Source: Rebecca billardiae RCC1528
Lineage: Eukaryota; Haptophyta
NCBI GenBank assembly: GCA_965240325.2
Contig: OZ251223.1
Coordinates: 4,464,001 to 4,528,000 of the forward strand
Length of the DNA stretch: 64,000 bases
Direction: 5' to 3'
The position numbers and the translations under genes are program-made. The notes below the pieces were generated by a model, which was not told the origin of the DNA, did no database searches, and was given only the letters and a program-made list of their open reading frames with translations. The stretch's first letter is position 1; the number at the start of each line of letters is the position of its first letter. This document shows positions 52,778-62,950 of the stretch, in pieces.

Positions 52778-55700
52778 TCAGCCGCCAGCGGCACCCCGCC
52801 GCGGGCGCTCGCACACGTAGTGCTCGACGGCCGTGCTGCACGGGCGCGCGAGCCAGCCGCCGCCGTCCATCACAGCGCAGTACGCGTCCGCGCTGAACAC
52901 GGGGAACAGCACGCCGCCGCGCGTCTCGGGCTGGCCCGGCGCCCAGTGGGCGTACGCGCGCGCGCCGAGCGCGCGCGCCGGCTCGGCTGCCTGCCCCGCG
53001 TCGCCGAGCGCGTCCGCGCCGCGCAGCCACGCGCTCCCGTTGGCCGCGTCCACGCCCTGCGGCGCCACCAGGTCGATCCACACGCCGCGCATGGCGCGCG
53101 CGCCGACCAGGCAGCCCAGCCGCGCCTCCTGCGCGGCCGAGGCGGGCAGCGCCAGCCGCGCGCCCAGCCGCGCGCACGCGCTCGCCGCGTGCGCGTGGTG
53201 CACCGGCCCCAGCTGCCCCCCCGCCGCGTGGCCGCTGCCGCCTCTGCCGCTGCCGCCTCTGCCGCTGTGGCCTCTGCCGCTGTGGACGCTGTTGGAGAAG
53301 AGATACTCGGAGGGGCCCTCGGGCGGGGACAGCCAGCCGCCGCCCACGTGCGCCAGCTGCGCGTTCGACGCGGCGCACGCGTCGCACGCCGCGCGCGCGG
53401 GCTGCACGTGCTCGTGCCGCACGTAGAGCGCCACGGCTGCCAGCAGGCAGAGCCACGCGCACGCCCACGGGCCCCACGCGAGCAGCAGCGTGCGCAGCCC
53501 CACCAGCGCGCGCGCGCGCGGCGTGTCCGCGGTGCTCGCGCGCGCCAGCACGGCCGCGTCCGCACCGCGCCAGCCGGGGCTGCCGGGCGGGCGCGGCCGC
53601 GTGCTGCTGCTACTGGCTGGCGACTCGGCCGCGGCCGAGCGCTCGGCCAGCTCGACCGCGCCGCCGCCGCCGCCGCCGCCGAGCGCGTGCTGCCGCTGCG
53701 CGTGCTCGGCCGCCGTGTACTTTGCGCACCCCCTGAGCAGCGCGCGCACGCGGCGGTTGAAGTTGGGCAGGGTGCCGCACGCCGCCTCGACGCAGCCGAG
53801 CAGACGGTCGTAGTCGGTGCGCAGCCGGCACTGCGCGCGCACCGCGTCGAACTCCGCGAGCTCGGAGGGCTCGAGCCCGGGCAGCAGCATCATGCTCACA
53901 GACTCGAGCCCCAGCCCGCCCATCAGCGCGCGGTCCACGGTCGAGGGCATCGCGCCCCGGCCCAGCGCGGCGCGGGGCCGAGCGGACGAGGCGGCCAGGC
54001 TGGGCGGCGGCACAAACGGCGTGACGGGCGTCGGCTGCAGCCCCTCCGCGGCGGCCGCGACCGCGCGCTCGGCGGCGGGCGACTCGGTGGACGCGCGCCC
54101 CGTGGCGCCGCGCCGGCCTGCTCGCGCGCCGAGCACCGCGCTGGGCGGCTCCTCCGCCTCGTCCTCCTCCTCCTCCTCCTCCATCTCCACGGCCCCGCGC
54201 ATCTGCTCAAACGTGAAGAGCTCGACCACGCTGAGGGGGGGGAGCGCAGGGGCAGGGGCAGGGGCGCGGCCAGAGGCGCGCGTCTGAGCGCCGCATGCGT
54301 GGCGTGCGCGCGGCCCCGGCCCGGGGCGGGGTGCCCTGCACTGCCCTGCACGCAGCGCACGCAGCGCACACTGCAGCGCGCAGTGCAGTACGCACCACCA
54401 CAGCCGCTCGAGGTAGGTCGGCCCCGCGAGGATGAGCAGCTCCCGGCTGGCTGCCAGATAGAAGGGCAGCAGCGGCAGGTCCGTCTCGACGTCGCCCTGG
54501 TCGATGCACGCGCGGTCTGAGGCGCGCGCAAGGGGCGGCGGCGCGCGCCCAACGCGCGTGAGGTGGCCTCCCTCCGCGCGTGCGCGTGCGCGCGGCCGGC
54601 TGGGCCGCACCAATCCAGAGCAGCGGCTCTCGCGCCGAGTTGAGCGACTTGAAGCGGCGGCGCCACGCCTGCAGCGCCTCCCACTTGTGCTCGGGCGGGT
54701 CGTGCCACCTGCGCGGCGCGTGGCGAGCGCGCGAGGCGGGCGCGCGCATGAGCGCGGTCGGCGCGTGCCGCGCGGTCGCACGGCCGCGCGCGCTGCTGGG
54801 CGCGCGGCTGCGCGCGGCTGCGCGCACGAGTGCGAGACGAACGCGTCGATGTCGTCGACGTGCACGGGGACGGAGCGCTCGAACCACGCGTTCGCGCCCA
54901 CCGCGTCCGTCGCGTTCGTCTCGAAGAGCGCGCGCGTGAGCAGGTCGCACCGGATGGCGCGCAGCCGCTTGCGCCCGCTCGCGATCGCGCTCGCCGGGTC
55001 GGCGCCGCCCACGAGCGAGGCGATGCCCGCCGCGGTGGCGAGGCCGGTGCCGCCGGTGGCGAGGCGCTCGCGCGCGCGCAGCCGCACCGCGGGCGTGAGC
55101 ATGAGCACGCCCAGCGCCGCCCACACCACCCCCGTCGCCGCCATCAGCGGGAACACCGGGTCGGTGCCGAAGCCGACCGTGAGCGCGGCCGGCACAATGT
55201 CGACGCCGAGCGCGAGCGCCGCGCCGAGCACGTGCAGCCCGTGCGTGCGCCAGATGCGGTCGACGTGCCGGCGCGTGTCGAGCGGCTCGAGCCAGCGCGG
55301 CCCGGCCGCGCCCGCCGGCCCGCGCCGCGCGCCCACCACCCAGCGCGCCAGGCCGACGGCGAACGAGCTGCCGGTGACGAGCGCGATCGAGGCGGTCGCC
55401 AGGTTGCTCAGCGCGACGTACACGCGCGGCGAGCCGAGGCACGTGCCCGCGCCGCTCGCGCGCAGCTGCGCGACGGCGATGCGGACGAAGAGGCTGACGT
55501 ACACGCACTCGAACAGCGCAAAGATCGCCGCCGCCGCCGCCGCCGCGGGCCCGTTGGTCGTGGGCAGCGCAAACAGGATGAGCGGGTACGAGCCCACCGC
55601 CACGATCAGCCCGACCCAGTAGAGGCGGTCGGCGTCATCCCACGCGGACGCGGCGATGAGCGTGCCGGACGCGATGAGCACCAGCCCGCTCGCCAGCGGC

Positions 55701-55960
55701 AGCACCGTCGTGCGCATCGTGTACCGCCGGCCCTGGCGCCGCGCGGCCGCCAGCAGGCCCGTCACGCGCTCCGCCGACATCTGCCGCCGACGGCCGGCGA
55801 CGGAGCTCAGCCGCCGCCGGCTGGGCGTGTGGCCGGCGGCATGCAGCTCGGGCACGCGATCGGCCGCCCCGGCGTCCTCGTCGCCCAGGCGCTCGTGCGC
55901 GCCGTGCGGCGGTAAGCTGGGGTGGACGCGCGCAGCCCCCGCGCCTGGAGGGCGGGCCAT
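52778..55960 (-). CDS. 6-TM / TIR-like / TM / C-type lectin receptor-like protein, four exons, ~934 aa
   Basis: Exons (minus): 55960-54828, 54708-54611, 54516-54396, 54230-52778; introns of 119, 94 and 165 nt, all GT-AG, and each junction restores conserved sequence. Residues 80-295 hold six hydrophobic segments (e.g. VLPLASGLVLIASGTLIAAS, LYWVGLIVAVGSYPLILFAL). Next comes a TIR-like region: IDAFVSHSWHDPPEHKWEAL (about 370-390), LLWIDRACIDQGD (about 405-418), LLILAGPTYLERLWCVVELF (about 435-455). After an acidic and Ser/Pro-rich linker there is one TM (about 698-721, WACAWLCLLAAVALYV). Last is a C-type-lectin domain (about 790-925) with CARLGARLALP, GVWIDL, AYAHWAPGQPE and AYCAVMDGGGWLARPCS..HYVCE. 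The lectin would be outside or luminal and the TIR-like part cytosolic. It may be a recognition receptor; role and sugar ligand are unknown. Confidence 0.8.
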   Translation of the reverse strand: MARPPGAGAARVHPSLPPHGAHERLGDEDAGAADRVPELHAAGHTPSRRRLSSVAGRRRQMSAERVTGLLAAARRQGRRYTMRTTVLPLASGLVLIASGTLIAASAWDDADRLYWVGLIVAVGSYPLILFALPTTNGPAAAAAAAIFALFECVYVSLFVRIAVAQLRASGAGTCLGSPRVYVALSNLATASIALVTGSSFAVGLARWVVGARRGPAGAAGPRWLEPLDTRRHVDRIWRTHGLHVLGAALALGVDIVPAALTVGFGTDPVFPLMAATGVVWAALGVLMLTPAVRLRARERLATGGTGLATAAGIASLVGGADPASAIASGRKRLRAIRCDLLTRALFETNATDAVGANAWFERSVPVHVDDIDAFVSHSCAQPRAAARPAARAAVRPRGTRRPRSCARPPRALATRRAGGTTRPSTSGRRCRRGAAASSRSTRRESRCSGLVRPSRPRARARAEGGHLTRVGRAPPPLARASDRACIDQGDVETDLPLLPFYLAASRELLILAGPTYLERLWWCVLHCALQCALRALRAGQCRAPRPGPGPRARHACGAQTRASGRAPAPAPALPPLSVVELFTFEQMRGAVEMEEEEEEDEAEEPPSAVLGARAGRRGATGRASTESPAAERAVAAAAEGLQPTPVTPFVPPPSLAASSARPRAALGRGAMPSTVDRALMGGLGLESVSMMLLPGLEPSELAEFDAVRAQCRLRTDYDRLLGCVEAACGTLPNFNRRVRALLRGCAKYTAAEHAQRQHALGGGGGGGAVELAERSAAAESPASSSSTRPRPPGSPGWRGADAAVLARASTADTPRARALVGLRTLLLAWGPWACAWLCLLAAVALYVRHEHVQPARAACDACAASNAQLAHVGGGWLSPPEGPSEYLFSNSVHSGRGHSGRGGSGRGGSGHAAGGQLGPVHHAHAASACARLGARLALPASAAQEARLGCLVGARAMRGVWIDLVAPQGVDAANGSAWLRGADALGDAGQAAEPARALGARAYAHWAPGQPETRGGVLFPVFSADAYCAVMDGGGWLARPCSTAVEHYVCERPRRGAAGG

Positions 55961-56981
55961 CGCGCGAGGCTTGTGTGAGTGGCATGCGCTATGATTCTTC
56001 GCGCGGGTTCGGCGGGCTGCTCGCGCGCGCGTCTCTATTCATCACGCCCCGGGCCCCGACCCGGGCGTCGGTTGATCACTTACACTTTTCGTCAGCTGGC
56101 GCCAACCGATTTCAATAAACTTGTTGCCACTGATGGACGCTTAAAACATCTCGAGGCCATCTCGGCCCACGGAAAATACCGCCGAGGCCGTTCTTGCCTC
56201 TTGGCAGTGTCATCAAGGTATGCCAACCGGTCCAGACCTCAGGATTTGGGAAACTCGGAAATTCAAAACCCGCCGCGTGCGCCGCGTGCGCCGCCACAGC
56301 CATCCGCCGCGAGGCGCCGCCGGCTGCCGCGCCGCCGCGGTCGTAGACGTGCACGCGGCGATGGCGCACGCCGTCGGGCAGAGGCATAGAGCCTTTCTGC
56401 GCCGCCCTGCGCCGGGCGACTCGCGTCTGCCCATCTTCTCCGCGCCTTGAGCCCGCACGGACGTGTGCGCCGCCTCTCACTTCAGCCGTGCTGTCATCCC
56501 CGCAAAGTATGCGCGCGCTGAGAGCAACCCGAGGCGCGCATCCCAGGAAGGCGTGAGCCATGTTACAGTACGGTCGTAGGCGCGCGCCATGGTGCCCAGC
56601 GGCTTCCCGCGCGTGCGTGCCTCTCTGCTGCCTCGGCAGGCAAGGCGCCCATGTCTCTGGCTGCACGTGGCGGCGGCGCAAGCTCGCGCTCGCGCGGGCC
56701 TCAAGCTGACCTTCCAGGTGCGAGGGCGCGAAGCGCTGCGCCACGCGCAAGCTACAGTAGTTCACCGCCTCGCTACCGCCCCGCTGCGTCCCATCGGAAG
56801 CTCTACTGGACATCGCGCGGCCTCGCCCTGGCGGCGGTAGGCGCGAGCGAGGTGGCGGGCGGCGGCGGCGTTCAACTGAGTCCGGGAGCGCGGCGCCCAG
56901 ATTTCCACCCGGAAACCCACCTGGGGTGGGTTTTGGTTTTGGCTGGCAAATCCCGAGGCAAGGGAGTCGTTAAATCAAACA

Positions 56982-57030
56982 GCGGGGGCCTAGCGGCCTT
57001 GTCCCGGTGGGGCTGGTCGAACACAGCGCG
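56982..57030 (+). repeat. 49-bp direct repeat, copy 1
   Basis: This 49-bp sequence (containing GGCCTTGTCCCGGTGGGGCT) recurs at 58428-58476 with a single mismatch. The flanks differ. Probably a fragment of a dispersed element. Confidence 0.75.
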
Positions 57031-57448
57031 GCGACGGGCGCCGATTGAGACTATTAGATTCTGCGCGCTGCTTAAAAAGTGCTATAATATGGCGTATTAA
57101 TCTTTAATATAATCTTATAATATATTCAGGGGGCGGCCGCAATGTGTTGTGTGAAGTTCCGATCGTCTTGTGGTAAGTTGTGGTACGACAGTTACGCGAG
57201 CCGGGCCGTGACTGACGATGAGGGGGTGGCATCGCACATCTGTGGCTAGCGGCTATTTCCTGCAACGGAGCCGCTGCGTCGCGGAATGCATACGTGCTGT
57301 GAAATATATGGATGCCGATATTCAGGATTTGCGCCATTATTTGTCGCCTGATGAGGAATGGGTGGCCTGTTTTATTTCTACCAGATTCCATTTACTATGT
57401 CACGGCGACAAACCCGTGCTCGCCAGTGGGAATCGGTGTCACGCTCCG

Positions 57449-57589
57449 TTGGGTGTACCTCTCACGGCCGATGGCGGCCCCCACGTGCGCAAGGAATGCG
57501 ATTCGTGCACTCCTCGGTGACCGGTGAGTGCACGAATCCAGTTGCGGCGCTCGTCCGCCTCGTCGTTGTCGCACACGAGGTACACCCAA
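57449..57589. repeat. 141-bp foldback with inner hairpin
   Basis: TTGGGTGTACCTC (57449-57461) is inverted at 57577-57589. A second perfect inverted pair, GATTCGTGCACTC, lies inside (57500-57512 and 57526-57538). No ORF. Likely a small foldback element or a structured RNA/DNA site. Confidence 0.65.
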
Positions 57590-58427
57590 CACCATGGGTC
57601 GGATCCCAGAACTCTCCGCGCGCTCGCGCCTGCGCGGCACTGGCAGGCTTGTTCTCATCATCTTGGCCAAGACTGCAGCCTGAAAGATGCGCGAGGACGC
57701 GTGTGCACGCCTTTCCGCGCGTCATGGGTGCGCGTGGCACGCACCTTGTAATATTATACGCCGAGGAGGCCTGAGCATCCGGCCTACTAACCTTCCGCGA
57801 TCACGTTCAAATGCAGGCAGCAAGCTGCAAGCAAGCGCACGCCGAACGGAAGCATCTCAAGCTCGACAAGGTAGTGGCGGCGGAGCGTTTAGAGCTGGTG
57901 GCGATTGCAGTCCATCTGGCTGTGAACTGGTCGCTAACTGACACGGGTGCGACGCAGCAGCCAAGGCAGAGTGCTTGCAGCTTGCAGAGGGCCTCCAGCT
58001 GCAGCGCCGGTTTGCCGCCGCTCGCCGCCGCTGCATCGTGCACACTGCCGTGCACCGCGAGTGACCCCTGTGTCAAGGCGAAGCACCACGGCAAGGCGAA
58101 TCAGCATGTCTGACAACATCCTTCGCCACAGCGCAGCGCCTCAACACGAGAATGCGCGAATGACGTGCCATCACTTCTCCGGACTAGCTCCGGGGCCCGC
58201 ACCAGCGGGCAAGCCGCCATTGTACCGCGTTTTGGCGAATGTCGCCTTTGGGCTCTCGTAGAAATAAAACAGGCCGGGTTGGATGTGATGGGAGCGAGTG
58301 AGTGCGTATTCTGTGAGCGCCGCGACGGTGTGCCGGGGATCGGACGATCACATTGTCCCGGTGCGCCAATCTACAGCGACTGCATGCAGGCTGATGTGCG
58401 CCGTGCGTGTGCGTGCCGTCACACCGT

Positions 58428-58476
58428 GCGGGGGCCTGGCGGCCTTGTCCCGGTGGGGCTGGTCGAACACAGCGCG
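58428..58476 (+). repeat. 49-bp direct repeat, copy 2
   Basis: Second copy of the sequence at 56982-57030, one mismatch. Confidence 0.75.
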
Positions 58477-58631
58477 TGTAGGACGCGACGGAGAAGCTGG
58501 TTAGGGCCGGCAGACCCGACGACGATGGGACGAGTTGGCCGTTCAGCGCTGACTATAACGGTATCATCCGGTGGCGCGCCGCAGGCGCGCGCGCGCGGCG
58601 CCACAGCACGGTACCGCACCGCCACCGCGGT

Positions 58632-59873
58632 TCATTGCACGCAGCCCACCGAGGCGCACGGCGAGGCGCGCGTCGATGCAGTCGTCGCTGCGCACGGCCG
58701 CTCGGGCACGACGGCGCGGCAACGGCACGCACAGCGGATGGCCCACCGGTCTCGGGTCTGCACGGGTGCGGGGCGAGCCGGCACGACGTGGTACGAGCGG
58801 CTCGCGTCGGTGTACATGTTGTGCAGCTCGCGCCGGCGCACGCGCACCTCCTCGTACCGCGGCTCGAGCGGCGGCGGCTGCGCGTCGTCGGACGGCGGCG
58901 GCGGCGCGCGCGGCGCGGGCGGCCGCTCGGCGAGCAGATGGATGTGCGGCAACGCGTCGAGGTCGGCGAGGCCCGCGGGGGTTATGACGAGCCAGTGCGA
59001 GTCGGGCAGGTCGGCGAGCGGCACGCTGCGCGTGTACGCGATCGTCGGGTCGCGAATGCCGCACGCGCCGCACACGTGCATCGTGACCGCGCCGTCCGCG
59101 CGCGCGAACGCCCCCGTGACGCGCGCCACGTCCGCGTCGGTGAGCTCGGCGCACGCGCGAATGTCCGCCTTGACCTCCACGACCGTGGCGGCGTGATCCG
59201 GCGCGTCGGGCGGGCGCGCGGCGAGGCGCATGCTGTTCGCCACGCGGAAGCCGCCCGTCGACGCGTGGTAGTCGTGCAGCAGCTGCAGCTCTGGCCGGCG
59301 CGTGGGGTTGCCCGCGCGTCGTGCGCGTTGCTGCCGCCGCGCGCCGTGTTGGCGCGCGACCGCGTCGGTCGCGGCGGGGTCGCGCGCCACGCGCGGGGCG
59401 GCTCGTTGCGCGCGGCGTGTGTCGCGACGCTCCGCGTTGCGCGCCTCGTCCACGTCGTTCAGCGTGCTCGCCAGCCGCGCGCGCAGCTGCGCGAGGCACG
59501 CGTCGAGCGCCGCCGGCGTCTCGCAGCTTGGGTGCGAGGCTGCGGGCGCGCGCGCGCCCGAACGCGTGGCGTCGTGCGGCTGCACGGCGAGACGCGCCAG
59601 CTCGACAAACGGCTCGTCGCGCAGTTCGGACGCGCGCAGCCCGGCGACGCGCTCGTCCCAGCGCGCGACGTGTTTGGACAGCGCGTCCGAAATGCGCGCG
59701 CCGCCCGCGTCGCCCACGCCGCGGTACCGGCGGATGAGAATGGCCAGGGCTGCACGCACGTTGGCGAACTGCGCGCACGCCGCCGCGCTCCGCTTCCTCA
59801 TCTGCACGACACACGCCGCGTACAGCACGAACAAATCGATCTCGTGCACGACATCGCCAGCCGACGCGGCCAT
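58632..59873 (-). CDS. possible relic of a Helitron/PIF1-type element protein, 413 aa
   Basis: ATG 59873 opens MAASAGDVVHEIDLFVLYAA; the frame runs to 58632. The middle is Arg/Ala-rich with many hydrophilic residues. Towards the C-terminus is a Cys-containing segment (VTMHVCGACGIRDPTIAYTRSV), then LPDSHWLVITP, LPHIHLLAERPP and ELHNMYTDASRSYHVVP. This order resembles the zinc-binding segment found N-terminal of Helitron-type helicase proteins, but I recall that family only loosely. Downstream of RSYHVVP the protein-like character is lost, and another frame gives SDDCIDARLAVRLGGL, suggesting a frameshift. It is less GC-extreme than the housekeeping genes. Treat the function as unproven. Confidence 0.4.
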   Translation of the reverse strand: MAASAGDVVHEIDLFVLYAACVVQMRKRSAAACAQFANVRAALAILIRRYRGVGDAGGARISDALSKHVARWDERVAGLRASELRDEPFVELARLAVQPHDATRSGARAPAASHPSCETPAALDACLAQLRARLASTLNDVDEARNAERRDTRRAQRAAPRVARDPAATDAVARQHGARRQQRARRAGNPTRRPELQLLHDYHASTGGFRVANSMRLAARPPDAPDHAATVVEVKADIRACAELTDADVARVTGAFARADGAVTMHVCGACGIRDPTIAYTRSVPLADLPDSHWLVITPAGLADLDALPHIHLLAERPPAPRAPPPPSDDAQPPPLEPRYEEVRVRRRELHNMYTDASRSYHVVPARPAPVQTRDRWAIRCACRCRAVVPERPCAATTASTRASPCASVGCVQ

Positions 59874-60219
59874 GTCGAGCACGGTCAAGACAACCCCTCG
59901 GCGCTTCTCGAGGCGGGAGTTTGGGGAAGGGCGTAAGGCGGTACCGGGTAAGGGGGTACCGGTAAGATCGCCACCAGATTTGTGGGAATCGCAACGACAT
60001 CCCTATAGCGCGCGCTCAAAAAGGTAACGACATGCGTTCTCGATTCCCGAGGCGTGCCTAATAAAAAAACGTTTGAGGCCCCATTGTTCGTATTCCTACT
60101 CCGGTATTACTTTGGACAGCAGTAGGTGACACCCAATTAAAGGGGGTCGGAGCTGGGTCTCCCAGGGCTTTGTCACGAATTAAAATTGTTTAAAGCTGTG
60201 TTCACCAGAATAGAATATG
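59874..60219. other. AT-richer spacer left of second palindrome
   Basis: Lower-GC DNA (poly-A run near 60062-60069, repeated ggtaccg words at 59940-59965). No gene seen. Confidence 0.5.
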
Positions 60220-60369
60220 AGCAGCTCAAGGCCGCGCTCAAGCCATTCGATCGCGGTTCAGGCTATGCTCTGCCACCAGCGCCGACTTCGTGTCGACGAT
60301 CGGGCACTGCCGACGACGAATCAGGAGACCTGCGCCGTCCTACCTGTGTCGTTAAATCATAGAATGAGT
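60220..60369 (+). repeat. 150-bp dispersed module, copy 2
   Basis: Identical by eye to the reverse complement of 10295-10444. Its last 6 bases overlap the left arm of the palindrome at 60364. A diverged inverted version of its right third (gatttaaagacacaggca..ctcctgattcgtc) is at about 61495-61541, on the other side of the palindrome, so this part forms the outer inverted repeat of the element. Confidence 0.85.
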
Positions 60370-61541
60370 CAAGGGTGCCCGCGCCCCAGTGGCGCGCTCG
60401 GCGGATGTTGGGATACACCTTTTTGCCCGGCGCCCTGCGGCGGCGGCGGCGATGGCGTGCTCCGCTGGCGGGGCGAGCGCACGGGGCACGGCGCTGCGGG
60501 CGCGGATGTGCCCGCGAAGCCGGCGCGTGCGGACGGGCTGTTGCGGGAGAGTATCGGGCGCCCTCCTGCGACGCGCGACTTGCGCCACGCCTCTTTCGCC
60601 TCGGCTCAGAGCAGCGCGCACGCACGCGCCGCCTCAAGGCCAGCCTTGCCGCGCCGCAGCCGACCGCGCGCGCGCCGTGCGCGGCGTGGTCGGGAAGGAA
60701 CGGGCGCTGCTGCCGGGCGAGATGGCGACGTCATGGGCGCACGCCATGCCGCCCCGCGGCGCCGCGAAAGAGCACGAGAACGGATCCGCACAGCTGTTGA
60801 CGAGTGCTGATCTCTTGCCGTGCCTGAAGCCAGACCTGAGCTCGAAGAAGATGATGAAAGAGCATCAGCGCGAGGAAAGCGTCGCACCCAGCACTTCTAC
60901 ATGACCACGCGGTGATGAACATTCATGTAAGAGTAGCCCGCGTGCCCGTCTGGCACTGTTCTGTGTCTCAATGATCGTCCCGACAACGGTCACGACCGCG
61001 AGGCAGTGCACACCATTTGTGACAAGTCGAAAAGGCGTGCAAACGGACCGACGACACTCTCGTCAAGGCGTGGCGGGGCGGCATGGCGTGCGCCTATGAC
61101 GTCGCCATCTCGCCCGGCAGCAGCGCCCGTTCCTTCCCGACCACGCCGCGCACGGCGCGCGCGCGGTCGGCTGCGGCGCGGCAAGGCTGGCCTTGAGGCG
61201 GCGCGTGCGTGCGCGCTGCTCTGAGCCGAGGCGAAAGAGGCGTGGCGCAAGTCGCGCGGCGCAGGAGGGCGCCAGATGCTCTCCCGCAACAGCCCGTCCG
61301 CACGCGCCGGCTTCGCGGGCACATCCGCGCCCGCAGCGCCGTGCCCCGTGCGCTCGCCCCGCCAGCGGAGCACGCCATCGCCGCCGCCGCCGCAGGGCCG
61401 CGGGCAAAAAGGTGTATCCCAACATCCGCCGAGCGCGCCACTGGGGCGCGGGCACCCTTGACTCATATCTCCCTTGCCCGATGTCTGGACCAATTCTATG
61501 ATTTAAAGACACAGGCACGAGGGCGCAGCTCTCCTGATTCG
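60320..61541. mobile_element. second foldback element, 394-bp inverted arms
   Basis: Left arm 60364-60757 and right arm 61073-61466 are inverted copies of equal length with a few substitutions. The spacer 60758-61072 is unique. Outside the arms a diverged inverted repeat (60320-60363 versus about 61494-61541), beginning GACGAATCAGGAGA, marks the probable element ends; the right side has an extra ~26 bp. Mirror-image ORFs in the arms carry no family signal. Confidence 0.82.
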
Positions 61542-61838
61542 TCTGTACCATAGTGGTACTGGTCGAAGCTTGCAGCAGTTGCAGTGGTGTGAGCGCGTTG
61601 ATGTTGGTCCCCATGGCGGATGTCGTTGTTGTCGTCGTCCGGACGTCGTCAGGCCCACCAGGAAGTGCATGGGTACGAAATCAAAGGCGAGTGAGCATGT
61701 TGGCGTCGGCCAGGCCGTCCCCTACTTGGTCAGCAGCTGGTGCGGATGATGTCGTCGCCTACTTGGTCAGTGGCAGGTCATGGTGGACGATGGTGTAGCC
61801 TGTTCTTGGTCAGCAGCTGGTGGATGATGTTGTGGCCG
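61542..61838. other. unique spacer before minisatellite
   Basis: Contains loosely repeated 'ttggtcagcagctggtg' words (61728-61830), which look like a degenerate lead-in to the minisatellite. No gene seen. Confidence 0.45.
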
Positions 61839-62112
61839 AAGTTAGTAGTAGTTGGACTTGCCTGAGTTAGTAGTAGTTGGACTCGCCGAAGTTAGTGGTA
61901 GTTGGACTCTCCGAAGTTAGTAGTAGTTATTGGACTCGCCGAAGTTAATAGTAGTTGGACTCGCCGAGGTTAGTAGTAGTTGTTGGACTCGCCGAGGTTA
62001 GTAGAGTTGGACTCGCCGCAGTTAGTAGTAGTTGGACTCGCCTGAGTTAGTAGTAGTTGGGCTCGCCGAAGTTAGTAGTAGTTGGACTCGCCGAAGTTAG
62101 TAGTAGTTGACC
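61839..62112 (+). repeat. minisatellite block 1, ~25-bp unit
   Basis: About 11 imperfect copies of a unit with consensus GAAGTTAGTAGTAGTTGGACTCGCC; copies vary from about 22 to 28 bp by small indels. No stop-free coding reading is convincing. Confidence 0.9.
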
Positions 62113-62148
62113 TGTTGCACGGGTGAGTGACCGTAGGGCGGTGAAAAT

Positions 62149-62305
62149 GAAAAATACGGTTTTGCAACTAGCGCTGGGCGATGGCGGCCGGGCGCGACGA
62201 ACCGAGCGGATTGGTGCACGGGGAATCCAATTCCCCGTGCACCAATCCAATCCGTTCGTCGCCAGGTGGTGCCGTTGCCGAGATCGAGCTGCAAAACCCT
62301 CAGCA
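62149..62305. repeat. imperfect 157-bp palindrome
   Basis: The centre is a perfect hairpin, GATTGGTGCACGGGGAA / TTCCCCGTGCACCAATC, with a 5-base loop at about 62226. Weaker pairing continues outwards to GGTTTTGCAACT near 62158 and AGCTGCAAAACC near 62289. A foldback or MITE-like element sitting between the two minisatellite blocks. Confidence 0.8.
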
Positions 62306-62950
62306 GGTGGTCAAGAGAAGCCAAACGGGGAGGGCTGTCACAACGCGCGCGCCGCGGTGGGAAGAGAGAAGGACTTGCCTCCCAACTGCAGCTTTGGCAG
62401 CGTTCCCTCTTGCGGCAGTGGAAGCCGACGACGAGGAGGATGACGACGCAACTGCTGACGACTGCTGCGAAGCAGCAGCGGTGACACTCTGCGGTGCACA
62501 GCTGCCACCGCGCGCGCCGCGCGACCGCGGACTCGGGTCGGATGGCGACAGCAGCACCGAGCAGTCCTCATGAAGACGATGAAGCTGCGTGCACGGGTTC
62601 GCGAGGTGGCAGGCGAAGCGCGCCGACGACACAGCACTTGACACGCCTGAGCGCACGCCCATGCTCGCTGAGCGCGAGCGCTGCAAGTGCAACTACAGTG
62701 CGCGCCGCGCTGCAAGTGGATGCAGGCTGTACTGCGGCGCTGCGTCCGCGGTCATCGTCTCTTCACTACTTGTCGACTGCTGCTGCGGCGGGCCGGGGGC
62801 ACTACCCGGCACGCGCGGCGTAGCGCGCTAAACGGAAGGTGATGGTAGACGCACTGTCACGCTCCCGCCGCCGCCGCCGCCGCCGGCAAGACTATCGGCA
62901 CTCTAGGCCGCAGAAGTGTCGTTTTTTCGGCGCTCACGCTTGCAACGGGT
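62306..62950. other. sequence between minisatellite blocks
   Basis: A plus-strand frame at 62181-62573 has an acidic stretch (VEADDEEDDDATADDCCEAA) but no other gene-like sign. It ends in GCC-repeat-rich sequence near 62865-62885. No supported gene. Confidence 0.4.

Larger units (their letters stand above)
55961..58631. other. repeat-rich intergenic region
   Basis: No supported gene. It includes an AT-rich patch (57070-57130), a 49-bp direct repeat pair and a foldback (listed separately), and a short inverted pair GCCTGTTTTATTTCTA near 57367 / 58258. Around the latter, both copies can be read as ACFISTR. This suggests degenerate mobile-element remnants. Confidence 0.5.
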
